A stretch of DNA of 64,000 nucleotides from positions 82,794 to 146,793 of the IMG/VR virus record IMGVR_UViG_3300036715_001140; one strand, given 5' to 3'. The notes below the pieces were generated by a model. It worked only from the letters and a program-made list of their open reading frames with translations. It was not told where the DNA came from and did not search any database. The stretch is from a virus. The position numbers were made by a program, and so were the translations under genes. Shown here piece by piece: positions 1-7,432 of this stretch. Numbering within the stretch: position 1 is the first letter of the stretch; each line of letters opens with the position of its first letter.

Positions 1-332
1 ATAGTATCCTCCACTCTAGCAAGAATAAATTCTTTATCAGAAATAGGTGGAGTGGGCAGATTACTTTCAGTACATACTTTAATGTTACCTTTATATTCTC
101 CATCATAAAAAGCTTTTACTCTATTTTCACTATTTTTATTTTCTGATACTATTGCTAATAGATCTTCATACTCTTTATCTCTGTTAGCTTCATTATCATA
201 AATCCAAGTTAGCCTATAATTTTCAAATGCAAATAGTATTACTGGTTTTTCATTCTCTTTTATTTTACGGAAAAATTGACATTGTGCTAAGTTAATTGCA
301 CTATTTCCTGATCTGCTTGTAACATAATACAT
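1..332 (-). CDS. Hypothetical protein, C-terminus outside window
   Basis: The reading frame opens with ATG at 332, preceded by a good AGGAGA ribosome binding site, and stays open to the window edge, so the 3' end is missing. The visible 110 residues begin MYYVTSRSGN and show no motif I recognise. It follows the cysteine-cluster gene directly and is probably cotranscribed with it. Confidence 0.7.
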   Translation of the reverse strand, partial: MYYVTSRSGNSAINLAQCQFFRKIKENEKPVILFAFENYRLTWIYDNEANRDKEYEDLLAIVSENKNSENRVKAFYDGEYKGNIKVCTESNLPTPPISDKEFILARVEDT

Positions 333-342
333 AATTATTCTC

Positions 343-663
343 CTAGACTTTAAGTTTTCGTTCTTTGTCTATATGTAAAACTAAATTTGGGAAAGATTTA
401 TGTAGATAAGAATCTAACCACATTAGGTACATTTCATACATAGTATCTTGATCTTCTTCTAAGAAGGCTTTATAAAAGATCTGCCGTTCTTCGATAGAAG
501 CAAGCTCTCCACCACAGCAAGAAAAATCTGGACAACACTCGCCTCCTTCTAATTTAAAAGGACCTTCCTTATCTCCAAATCCATCAATAATAGAATAAAG
601 GTTATTATTATTATGAATTGATTTACCATTTAACCACTTTTCAAGTTGTTCTTTTGTAGTCAT
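343..663 (-). CDS. Small hypothetical protein with CCPDFSCC cluster
   Basis: About 106 residues starting MTTKEQLEKW. The start at 663 is chosen because a GGTGAT site lies just upstream and it falls directly after the stop of the preceding deaminase-like gene; a longer in-frame start exists at 690. A compact four-cysteine cluster (CCPDFSCC, preceded by GGE) near the middle suggests metal binding. The gene ends in TAG, one of several natural TAG stops in this window. Function unknown. Confidence 0.7.
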   Translation of the reverse strand: MTTKEQLEKWLNGKSIHNNNNLYSIIDGFGDKEGPFKLEGGECCPDFSCCGGELASIEERQIFYKAFLEEDQDTMYEMYLMWLDSYLHKSFPNLVLHIDKERKLKV

Positions 664-664
664 C

Positions 665-1072
665 TTAATCACCAGTCTTAATCCGTTCATAATAAGGATA
701 TTCAGGTACTGTATATATTACTTCTCTTATTCCTAATTCACGTATCATCCACATACACTGATCGCAAGGTTTAGCTAATGCTAAGTCATTATTCTTTTTA
801 ACTCGCAAAATAAATAAGGTTTTACCTTTAACTATTTCCTTATCCAGTTTTCTTAAACAGTCTCGTTCTGCATGTAAGGTTTCTTCAAACTTTGCATATT
901 TATTTCCACGGCCACAATAACGAATTTGATTATATCCTGTAGATAATACTTTTCGTTTGTTACAACAAACTGAACCTAACCTTTGTTGGTAATCACTTTT
1001 TTGTGCTTCATTGTAAGCAGTAAGAAATTGAGGATACTTAGCTACTAATATTGCAAGTTTATTTGTATTCAT
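665..1072 (-). CDS. Cytidine/deoxycytidylate deaminase-fold protein
   Basis: The protein has the zinc deaminase signature: HAE at residues 67-69 and PCDQC at 102-106, the histidine/glutamate and two-cysteine pair that hold the catalytic zinc in the CDA superfamily. At 135 aa it fits a dCMP or cytidine deaminase that feeds dUMP/dTMP synthesis. An RNA-acting deaminase cannot be excluded from motifs alone. Extra cysteines (VCC at about 35-37) are present. It overlaps the control region of the next small gene. Confidence 0.75.
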   Translation of the reverse strand: MNTNKLAILVAKYPQFLTAYNEAQKSDYQQRLGSVCCNKRKVLSTGYNQIRYCGRGNKYAKFEETLHAERDCLRKLDKEIVKGKTLFILRVKKNNDLALAKPCDQCMWMIRELGIREVIYTVPEYPYYERIKTGD

Positions 1073-1076
1073 AATA

Positions 1077-1829
1077 TTACTCGTCTAGTTTTAAAAGATC
1101 TATATGAAGAGGAACCGAAATTCTATTTCTAACTAGTTCATCCTCTAGTTCTTCTTTAGTATATTGTACACAAAATTCAAAAGATACTTCTGGATTAAGA
1201 ATATAATCAATTAGCTGCTGTTCATTAGTTATCAAGGTACTAATAATATTACAACATCTCCTAAGTTGTCTAACTCCATGAGCATCGGAATTACATACTC
1301 GTTTTAGTTTAAATCTTTCATAAGGATCTTTTGATCTAAATACCTGTCTACGATTATGTATAAATTCATATCCATCAATAACTAAATGACCTAGTTTAGA
1401 TATGAACCTCTTGGCATTCATTGGATGACATAGAATAATAGCACAATCATAATTATGCCTTGATCTGACATAAGCTAAATCATTTACACCAATAGAACCT
1501 TTTTCTTCTCTTATTCTAAATATATCTCTTATAGCTTCTGTTCCAAATACAAGTACTTCCTCGTAACCTTTTACTGAAAGTTCTATTCCATTTATAATTG
1601 GATAATTCAAGTCTATAGAAACATTATGAGATTCAAGAATTTGTCTATTAAAGGATTGAGGAGTCAAACTGTATTCTGGATAAGTTTTACCTTCACTCTT
1701 AGAGTATAAATGGTCAGTAATTACTAAACAAGAGTGATTGAGTTCTTTACATGCGATAGCAAGTTCTCTAATAGTATTAGAGCCATCACTAAAATCACTA
1801 TGAGTGTGAAGATTTATTTTATAATACAT
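1077..1829 (-). CDS. PHP-domain phosphoesterase
   Basis: This 250-residue protein has the ordered metal-binding motifs of the PHP family: HTHSDFSDGS at residues 8-17, ITDH at 37-40, an IEL motif near 82, CHP in the middle and SDAHG near 182. The family includes histidinol phosphatase and TrpH-type nucleotide 3',5'-bisphosphate phosphatases; its length and lack of fusion domains favour a free phosphatase or nuclease. It lies just upstream of the deaminase-like gene, suggesting a nucleotide-turnover role. The substrate cannot be assigned. Confidence 0.8.
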   Translation of the reverse strand: MYYKINLHTHSDFSDGSNTIRELAIACKELNHSCLVITDHLYSKSEGKTYPEYSLTPQSFNRQILESHNVSIDLNYPIINGIELSVKGYEEVLVFGTEAIRDIFRIREEKGSIGVNDLAYVRSRHNYDCAIILCHPMNAKRFISKLGHLVIDGYEFIHNRRQVFRSKDPYERFKLKRVCNSDAHGVRQLRRCCNIISTLITNEQQLIDYILNPEVSFEFCVQYTKEELEDELVRNRISVPLHIDLLKLDE

Positions 1830-1835
1830 CTCTTT

Positions 1836-1886
1836 TTATCTTATCTTCGCTTCATAGTCATATTTAAAATCTATTTTCTCTTTCAT
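1836..1886 (-). CDS. Possible 16-residue peptide gene
   Basis: A very short frame (begins MKEKIDFKYD) between two genes, preceded by an AAAGGA site at suitable spacing and ending seven bases before the PHP gene start. It may be a leader for translational coupling or may be chance. Confidence 0.3.
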   Translation of the reverse strand: MKEKIDFKYDYEAKIR

Positions 1887-2342
1887 TTAATTTTCCTTTA
1901 AATATTCATAAATAGCACTAGCAAATCTATCTGGATTTACATATTTTATATCTATAGCAATATGAGTATAATGGCTTGCTTGACAATGTTTTATCAAAAA
2001 CTGTTCCCACCAACTTTGTTCTTTTGCCCAATCCAAAAGTTTAAAGAAACCTTCAGGTGTAGAAAAATCAATAAAATAAAAAGTACCATTTTGCCTTCCT
2101 ATAGTATTGGCATGTTCAACAAACCCTTCAGCTACTCTAGCTGCTACTTTTTTTGAGAGTTCTTTATAACCTTGTCTGTATACTAAACCACATTTTGAAC
2201 AAAATACTTTCCAATCACAACCAATTAAGGAATTATTTTCACTTGAAGTATACTCTTTACCTACTTCAGAAATAAAATTATGCCAGCATTCATTAATTGC
2301 TTCTGTTAGAAACTTATTCTGTTCTAATCTTAACACTTTCAT
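1887..2342 (-). CDS. Hypothetical protein
   Basis: 151 residues, not recognised. It contains a CSKC pair near residue 50, not followed by a clear second pair, and several tryptophans. It sits between the HslV-like gene and the PHP gene in the same direction and starts after a GGAAC-type weak site. Confidence 0.65.
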   Translation of the reverse strand: MKVLRLEQNKFLTEAINECWHNFISEVGKEYTSSENNSLIGCDWKVFCSKCGLVYRQGYKELSKKVAARVAEGFVEHANTIGRQNGTFYFIDFSTPEGFFKLLDWAKEQSWWEQFLIKHCQASHYTHIAIDIKYVNPDRFASAIYEYLKEN

Positions 2343-2353
2343 ATCTTGTTCCT

Positions 2354-2419
2354 TTAAGTAATATAAAGAGTATCTACTGCTTTAGCTTCTTCAGGATGCT
2401 CAGAAATAATGTTAGATGT
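2354..2419 (-). pseudogene. Remnant resembling the HslV-like C-terminus
   Basis: A short open stretch here reads NIISEHPEEAKAVDTL. It aligns by eye with the last residues of the adjacent HslV-like protein (YLISENTDEVKLLDA). It has no start codon in frame and follows a stop. I read it as the decayed tail of a tandem duplicate; the short length keeps confidence low. Confidence 0.35.
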
Positions 2420-2480
2420 TTAACCATTACATAGATATGCCTATCTATTTTTGATCTAAATGAAATAAATTCAAATATAT

Positions 2481-3128
2481 CTATGCATCCAGTAGCTTAA
2501 CTTCATCAGTATTCTCAGAAATTAAATAAAATGGTCTACGTGTTCCTGTAGTTAAGTATTCCGCAGCTTTAAGAGCCATCAGTATCTTGTCTTCTGCATA
2601 AAGCTTTACTCTTCTAGGTTTCTCATCAAATTCGTAAGAGTATAAAACTCCTCTTGCTACGTCATCACCAGATCCAATAGCATGACCCCAATTTTCACAG
2701 TCAATAACAGAAAGATTACAGCATATCTCGTAAATCTGTCCATTATAGCCTATGATAATATCTGCATCCATTTCAGGTTCTTCATTCTCATGTTTTAATA
2801 AGTTATATCGAGATAAAGTCTTTTGTAGGAAAGGAACGAAGGTACAACGGAGATAACTAGAAAATTGTGTATTAATATCTAAAGCAACTGTAGCAGTAGT
2901 AGGCTTAAATGATAAGAAATTAGGTAAAGTATTCTCAATCTCCTGTGCATAAGATTCATAAAAAAGTGTATCAGCTACTCGTCCTGAACCTGTTACTCCA
3001 ATTACCATTTGGCTAAGTTTAGCAATCTTTGCGTTGTTTCCGGTAATTCGTGTACTTCTATTTTGATATAATGAATCTGCACCCATTGATACTATTCCAT
3101 TTTCTACAACAGCTACAATTGTTGACAT
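2481..3128 (-). CDS. HslV/proteasome-beta-like Ntn hydrolase
   Basis: The 215-residue protein starts MSTIVAV, which aligns with the HslV beginning (TTIV after Met removal). It continues with GIVSMGADS, a lysine motif NNAKIAKL and AIGSGDDVARG near residue 150, matching the order of an HslV/20S beta fold. HslV is the peptidase of the HslUV ATP-dependent protease. Here the catalytic N-terminal Thr appears to be Ser2, a residue that other Ntn hydrolases can use. No HslU-like ATPase is in the window, so it may act with a host unfoldase or alone. The gene ends in TAG and is followed by a remnant of a related C-terminus. Confidence 0.75.
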   Translation of the reverse strand: MSTIVAVVENGIVSMGADSLYQNRSTRITGNNAKIAKLSQMVIGVTGSGRVADTLFYESYAQEIENTLPNFLSFKPTTATVALDINTQFSSYLRCTFVPFLQKTLSRYNLLKHENEEPEMDADIIIGYNGQIYEICCNLSVIDCENWGHAIGSGDDVARGVLYSYEFDEKPRRVKLYAEDKILMALKAAEYLTTGTRRPFYLISENTDEVKLLDA

Positions 3129-3222
3129 ATATTACTCCTATATTTATAAATATAGTATCTCTTTTATTAACTATTAGTAATATGGATATAGGCAGTTTAT
3201 TAGATAGGTTAGAATGTATTGA

Positions 3223-3429
3223 TTAGGATAATACATTACTATTGGTTGTAGGTGGTAAGCTTATTCCTATGGTATTTATATCCATATTTATTGCAATCTG
3301 AGTTTTTGATATGTGAAACTTCTGATAAATATATTCAATAATACATTCTGGACTCATAGTATGTTCTTTATATAAAAGATATATGTGTTTTACAGATAAA
3401 GCATAATCTTTCTGTGTAAATAAGTCCAT
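3223..3429 (-). CDS. Hypothetical protein
   Basis: 68 residues beginning MDLFTQKDYA, not recognised. It is the first gene after the HslV promoter region in reverse order; ribosome binding signal is weak. Confidence 0.5.
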   Translation of the reverse strand: MDLFTQKDYALSVKHIYLLYKEHTMSPECIIEYIYQKFHISKTQIAINMDINTIGISLPPTTNSNVLS

Positions 3430-3461
3430 TTAAATCATATATAGTATTGTGTTCACATACT

Positions 3462-3584
3462 TTAGTTTTTTCTATATGCTTTATCTACATCTTCAACTTC
3501 TTGTTCTGTAGCAGGTCTTACTTTAGACGCTAGTACATAAGGACCCTAATATTCTTTATCATATTTTACGAATGGAGCAGGCAT
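3462..3584 (-). pseudogene. Short gene with in-frame TAG
   Basis: An AGAGGAAAC site precedes ATG at 3584. Twelve codons (MPAPFVKYDKEY) lead to TAG at 3546-3548, and the same frame then continues for 27 coding-like codons (GPYVLASKVR...) to TAA. A single G-to-A change from TGG (Trp) would explain the break. Readthrough, decay or sequence error are all possible. Function unknown. Confidence 0.5.
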
Positions 3585-3592
3585 GTTTCCTC

Positions 3593-3859
3593 TTATAACC
3601 AATGTTCTATATCTTTACGAAGAATAGTTGCACGTTCTACCTGCATTGCATTACCTGAAGTAAAATACTTTCTCACAATAGCTGCAAGTTGTCTATCACG
3701 TTCAATAGGATCAACTACTTCAAGATATGTTGTTCCATCATAGATATAAATAGTAGTTCCGTAACGATTAACTACTTTAGCGTAGTCACCTCTACTTGCA
3801 GGTATCTTACAAAGTTCTTCATAAGAACTAGCTACTTTATCAGTATGAGTGTTTAGCAT
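3593..3859 (-). CDS. Hypothetical protein
   Basis: 88 residues starting MLNTHTDKVA. Its ATG overlaps the end of the preceding TAG-containing frame, implying translational coupling. No known motif. Confidence 0.65.
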   Translation of the reverse strand: MLNTHTDKVASSYEELCKIPASRGDYAKVVNRYGTTIYIYDGTTYLEVVDPIERDRQLAAIVRKYFTSGNAMQVERATILRKDIEHWL

Positions 3860-4002
3860 TTTACTAGCTCCTTAAAAGCTACTACAAATTCATCCTCATG
3901 AAGATGAATAGGTTGATTTTTATTTGATAGATAGTTACCAGGAGCATCCATCTATGCTTGCCCATATCCTTCTGGACATTTATTATTCGGTTTCTGATTC
4001 AT
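3853..4002 (-). pseudogene. Short gene with in-frame TAG followed by ATG
   Basis: Starts at ATG 4002 after a GAGAGG site, inside the end of the upstream gene. It reads MNQKPNNKCPEGYGQA, then TAG (3952-3954), then at once ATG and 32 further codons (MDAPGNYLSN...) to TAA. The part after TAG overlaps the next gene start. Either one 49-residue protein broken at a former Trp codon, or two coupled peptides with stop-start reinitiation. Confidence 0.5.
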
Positions 4003-4318
4003 TAGATTTAAGCCTCTCTTTCCAAGTGTTAATATATTGTTGACAAATAAGACATGTTACTTTATCAATATCGTAAGTTATTCTATTTCTATCACCTACA
4101 GGTGTTTTACATATAGCTCTACCATTATCTGCTTCTAAATGTATTTTTAGCTCATTTAAAATAAGTATATTACAGCCATTTTTATCACATACTCTTTTCA
4201 TAGAGTCAATTGCACTATATACATGTCCTGCAACTAAACCATTTGCTAGAAGCCTTATAACACGCAAGCGATCTTTATGTGGAATAATTTTTACTAGTTC
4301 TTCATAATTATTAGACAT
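3983..4318 (-). CDS. Hypothetical protein
   Basis: 111 residues beginning MSNNYEELVK, with a CLICQQYI cysteine pair near the C-terminus and other isolated cysteines. Not recognised. A promoter-like TAATACTGTAAATA sequence and a terminator for the upstream gene lie just before it, so it probably starts a transcription unit. Confidence 0.65.
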   Translation of the reverse strand: MSNNYEELVKIIPHKDRLRVIRLLANGLVAGHVYSAIDSMKRVCDKNGCNILILNELKIHLEADNGRAICKTPVGDRNRITYDIDKVTCLICQQYINTWKERLKSNESETE

Positions 4319-4361
4319 AATGTTAAACCTCGTTACTACATATTTTTAAATATTTTTATAT

Positions 4362-4375
4362 TGTATATTTACAGT
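4362..4375 (-). promoter_or_regulatory. Variant of the ACTGTTAA promoter-like motif
   Basis: Directly after the terminator of the upstream gene, the minus strand reads TTAATACTGTAAAT followed by an AT-rich stretch ending ATACAATATAAAAA. It matches the motif seen at 6722, 16619, 38016 and 39541 with two changes. Exact boundaries approximate. Confidence 0.35.
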
Positions 4376-4379
4376 ATTA

Positions 4380-4413
4380 AAAATAAAAAAGTAGCATAGA
4401 TATCTATGCTACT
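4380..4413 (-). terminator. Intrinsic terminator
   Basis: Perfect inverted repeat (AGTAGCATAGAT and its complement, 4390-4413) followed on the minus strand by a T-rich run. It lies just after the stop of the 94-residue gene. Confidence 0.8.
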
Positions 4414-4419
4414 TCTAGT

Positions 4420-4704
4420 TTAAACTTTTACTATTGTTCTAGCCCTGTGTATTTCTTGTTTACGCCTAACTCGTATGTATTCCTCACTAGGAACTGTAGT
4501 TGCATTAGTTATGTCTATAAAACCATTATTATAAAAATATGTTAGTTTTGTATATTCTTTCTTATTATTATGATCATCAAAAAATTTAATTTCAGCTAAG
4601 TCTCCATACTTAAATTCTTTGATCTTTAAATTTTCCAACTCCCTTAGTTTAAGTAAGGCCAAGTCCTTTGTATCTTCTACTATTTTAAAGACCTTAACTT
4701 TCAT
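4420..4704 (-). CDS. Hypothetical protein
   Basis: 94 residues beginning MKVKVFKIVE, mixed charge, basic C-terminus. No motif recognised. It is the last gene of its unit, with an intrinsic terminator directly downstream. Confidence 0.65.
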   Translation of the reverse strand: MKVKVFKIVEDTKDLALLKLRELENLKIKEFKYGDLAEIKFFDDHNNKKEYTKLTYFYNNGFIDITNATTVPSEEYIRVRRKQEIHRARTIVKV

Positions 4705-4720
4705 ATATCACTCCTAATTC

Positions 4721-5419
4721 TTATATAGAAGAAGAATCATATTCAAAATATGGAGTACAATCTTTATAATACTTTTTACAACGAGCACTAAATCTTTTAA
4801 GATCATCTTTTAGATCCGGAGGAAGTTCATTGAAAAATTTTTCTTTGATAACTGACTTATCTTCACCTGAATTTAAAAGATCTAAAATATTTTTAATTCG
4901 TCCCATAGCAAGTTGCCTACCTTGTAACTTAGAAAAATGATCTTGAGTATCACACTTTGACCATCCGATTAGATAGCTGTTTGAAGGAACATGCAAAACA
5001 GATACAAACATAGCAACAGGATTGCCTTTAGTTTCTTTTAATGTAATAGTCTTTCTTTTTGTTTTTTCATCTACAACTACAGATGAAATAAATACTGGTT
5101 TACGTGCATAATCTACAAGATAATTTTTAACTAGTTCTTTCATTCTCTCATCTCCTTGTTGTTTTTTGTTTACTAGATCATCTACGAATGAAACTATGTC
5201 TTCTACCCTATTCCAGCTGTCTATTACTTCTTCTGAAATTCCTGAATCATCATACTCTCCTTCATGGTCATAATTATCTAAAATGTCTAGTATAATGTCT
5301 TGTATCTCTTCTTCATAGATGCCTATAAAATTAAGTTTATCTGATAACTTTATATCTTCTACATCTACATATGAGTATACAGAAATTAAATCTATTACAT
5401 CATCTTCTACATTCATCAT
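4721..5419 (-). CDS. Two-part hypothetical protein, ACP-like N-terminal part
   Basis: 232 residues. Residues 1-90 look by eye like an acyl-carrier-protein helix bundle (IxxDxLN, IGI, final DIVSFVDDL). The serine of the usual DSL attachment site is replaced by YEEE, so no carrier function is expected. From Met93 the protein continues as a separate-looking domain (MKELVKNYLV...). That internal ATG at 5143 has a strong AAGGAGATGAGAGA site, so a 140-residue product probably starts there too. The start overlaps the upstream gene stop. Confidence 0.6.
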   Translation of the reverse strand: MMNVEDDVIDLISVYSYVDVEDIKLSDKLNFIGIYEEEIQDIILDILDNYDHEGEYDDSGISEEVIDSWNRVEDIVSFVDDLVNKKQQGDERMKELVKNYLVDYARKPVFISSVVVDEKTKRKTITLKETKGNPVAMFVSVLHVPSNSYLIGWSKCDTQDHFSKLQGRQLAMGRIKNILDLLNSGEDKSVIKEKFFNELPPDLKDDLKRFSARCKKYYKDCTPYFEYDSSSI

Positions 5420-6114
5420 GATATTACCTCCTCCTTTTCCTCATCCTTTTTCTTTCTTAAAATTGCATATCTTTCTTTTTCTACTTCGTCTTCAATTAAG
5501 TTATAAAAATATACAGTTCTGTCTAACTCATAGTTACAGGCATCTTCACTTGAAATTTCTGACCAAATTTGTCTTTCTATATTTTTATCTACATTATTTT
5601 TAGAACATAAATCATAGTTTGTCTTTATTTCAAAAAGTTCTGAAACATCTATTGCGTAAATAACTTGTCTCATAGAGTGATTAGGAACTTTGATTGAGCC
5701 TTTTACTATTTGTATTTCAGAAGGTAGTATATTTACTAAAGGCTTTATAATAGTTTTAAGCCTGTTTAGTCTTGTAGTATATGCTCGTATCTTTCGATAA
5801 GGCATTTCTAAAAACATTTGGTCAGAACCTTTATCATTTTTTACTGATAAAACTTTTTCTGTTACATAATTGTTTACGGTTTTACCATATTGTCCATCAA
5901 AACCTCCAGCTTGAACATACTCTTTAAAGAAGCATGGGAATTTTCTTTGTCTAGGTTCAAAAACATATACACATAAACCATTTATAACATGGTCACAGCC
6001 TTCGCAATTTTCATGTAATTGTCTTTTAGGAGGACGCTTTAAATCTGCACAATAATAAGTAGAGCTGTTTACTTCATTTTTTGGTATTGTTGCAAAAATT
6101 GGATCTTTAGGCAT
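5416..6114 (-). CDS. Hypothetical protein with cysteine cluster
   Basis: 232 residues. A C-x2-C ... C pattern (CEGCDHVINGLC, then FPC) between residues 37 and 60 suggests a zinc or iron-sulfur site. The C-terminus is a charged Lys/Glu helix. Its stop overlaps the start of the next gene. Not recognised. Confidence 0.65.
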   Translation of the reverse strand: MPKDPIFATIPKNEVNSSTYYCADLKRPPKRQLHENCEGCDHVINGLCVYVFEPRQRKFPCFFKEYVQAGGFDGQYGKTVNNYVTEKVLSVKNDKGSDQMFLEMPYRKIRAYTTRLNRLKTIIKPLVNILPSEIQIVKGSIKVPNHSMRQVIYAIDVSELFEIKTNYDLCSKNNVDKNIERQIWSEISSEDACNYELDRTVYFYNLIEDEVEKERYAILRKKKDEEKEEVIS

Positions 6115-6129
6115 AAATTACTCCTTAAA

Positions 6130-6405
6130 TTAGTGCTTTAATTCTTTTCGTTTTATTGTCCACTTATAAATACCTAAGATATTTATCACCATAAAAATAA
6201 CGTTAGTTAAAACAAAACTAATATCCTTTGTTATAAATCCATATATAAAAAATATTATTGTGGCTATACCAGACAATGGATAGGCTATTTTTAATTGCCC
6301 TTTTAAGTTATAAATAGCTGCAGATAAGATACATCCATTTGCTAATAACGAAATAAAATTTTCTGGTTTACTAAATTCAAACCATTTTTCTAATAACATA
6401 TACAC
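6130..6405 (-). CDS. Small three-helix membrane protein
   Basis: 91 residues with three hydrophobic segments (about 15-35, 42-60 and 64-84) and a final GIYKW motif. The pattern resembles a half-transporter of the SemiSWEET/PnuC type, but the family is not certain. It follows a 93-residue hypothetical protein. Confidence 0.6.
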   Translation of the reverse strand: MYMLLEKWFEFSKPENFISLLANGCILSAAIYNLKGQLKIAYPLSGIATIIFFIYGFITKDISFVLTNVIFMVINILGIYKWTIKRKELKH

Positions 6406-6408
6406 CTC

Positions 6409-6690
6409 TTATTTAGAAGGTTTTAAAGCCTTCTTTATCTTAGCTTCCAGGTTATATATTTCTTTTCCTGAGAGTTTTATATGTATAGTATCTTTATAGT
6501 TAAGTCTTTCGTTATGTATAAATATTTTTAAACAATTATCATCATTACTAATTTCCATGTCTATAAAAGAATGATTCGGATGAGGTGAAGTCTCTTTACT
6601 ATATACTTCTTGTGAGGATGAAGGAAAATAACTTGGAGGTGAATAAAATAAATCCTGTTCAAATATTGTCAACAACGCTACGAAGGCCAT
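6409..6690 (-). CDS. Hypothetical protein
   Basis: 93 residues with a hydrophobic start (MAFVALLTIF), a Ser/Pro-rich stretch and a charged C-terminus ending IKKALKPSK. Not recognised. A promoter-like motif lies about 30 bases upstream. Confidence 0.6.
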   Translation of the reverse strand: MAFVALLTIFEQDLFYSPPSYFPSSSQEVYSKETSPHPNHSFIDMEISNDDNCLKIFIHNERLNYKDTIHIKLSGKEIYNLEAKIKKALKPSK

Positions 6691-6721
6691 ACTTTATACC
6701 CTCATTTTATTTTTTAATATA

Positions 6722-6734
6722 TTAACAGTTTTAG
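6722..6734 (-). promoter_or_regulatory. Promoter-like motif CTAAAACTGTTAA
   Basis: Thirteen bases identical to those at 38016 and 39541. The motif lies directly after the terminator of the upstream RNA and 32 bases before the start of the 93-residue gene. I infer a phage-specific promoter element. Confidence 0.5.
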
Positions 6735-6743
6735 ACAAAAAAG

Positions 6744-6771
6744 AAGGGTAGCGGTTTTATCCACTACCCTT
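6744..6771 (-). terminator. Intrinsic terminator
   Basis: Stem AAGGGTAG / CTACCCTT (6744-6751 and 6764-6771) flanked by T-runs on both strands. It ends the structured RNA region. Confidence 0.8.
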
Positions 6772-6776
6772 TTTTA

Positions 6777-6953
6777 GAACCTTGAATTAGTAATAACTAA
6801 CAGGTTCCAGCTCGTAGCCTTTCTCTGATGTCTTAAGGCGACTTTCCTAAGTTTTAAGACTTGTCAGATACTCACTCTAGCTCTAAGGAGGGCTCTGTTT
6901 GGAACGCATGAAAACAGAGAGATGCAGCACACACTGTACAAAAGAAAGTCGCC
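6777..6953 (-). ncRNA. Candidate structured RNA of unknown class
   Basis: No open frame explains this stretch. A perfect 10-bp outer stem pairs 6837-6846 with 6944-6953 (GGCGACTTTC). Inside is a perfect 8-bp hairpin (CTCTGTTT, arms 6893-6900 and 6912-6919, 11-nt loop). A third stem pairs 6777-6782 with 6802-6807, and a terminator follows. It may be a separate small RNA or a structured 3' region of the GatB/YqeY-like mRNA. Confidence 0.5.
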
Positions 6954-7417
6954 TATTTTAGTAAATTTGTTATAATTTCATTTGCAACTTTTCCTTCAAA
7001 CTGATTTTTATACTCAGAAGATAAATGTTTCATTATCTGACCTTTATTTACTAAAGGAGTTGTATTAATAAAGTTTTCAATAATTTTAGTCAATTCTTGA
7101 ACCGTAAGTTGTTTAGGTAGATAGGCTGTTAAGATATCTATCTCTACCTCAAACTGTAAAGGAGATACTAAAGTAATATGTGATGATTTTTTACAAATTT
7201 CTAAGTTCTCTTTTGCCTTTTTAATAAACTGTTGTATAACGTTAGTAACAACCAAGTCTTCAGGTTCTTTTTTATCTTTACAACAATCACCAATTAAGGT
7301 AGCTAATAAGTTCTTTTTTATATCAGCTAACTTTTTACCGTTTTCATCTTTACTTTTGTATGACTCAAGCATAGCTTCTTTTTTATCTAATTTGATCTTA
7401 TCAATAAGCAACATCAT
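6953..7417 (-). CDS. GatB/YqeY-like domain protein
   Basis: 154 residues with the helical pattern of the YqeY/GatB-tail family: an N-terminal helix, EDLVVTNVIQQFIKKAKEN, EIDILTAYLPKQLTVQEL near residue 100 and a C-terminal VNKGQIMKHL segment. In amidotransferases this domain contacts tRNA; stand-alone YqeY has no settled role. Two adjacent start codons follow an AAGGAGT site. The stop is TAG and touches the outer stem of the downstream structured RNA. Confidence 0.75.
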   Translation of the reverse strand: MMLLIDKIKLDKKEAMLESYKSKDENGKKLADIKKNLLATLIGDCCKDKKEPEDLVVTNVIQQFIKKAKENLEICKKSSHITLVSPLQFEVEIDILTAYLPKQLTVQELTKIIENFINTTPLVNKGQIMKHLSSEYKNQFEGKVANEIITNLLK

Positions 7418-7432
7418 ATACTCCTTATAATA

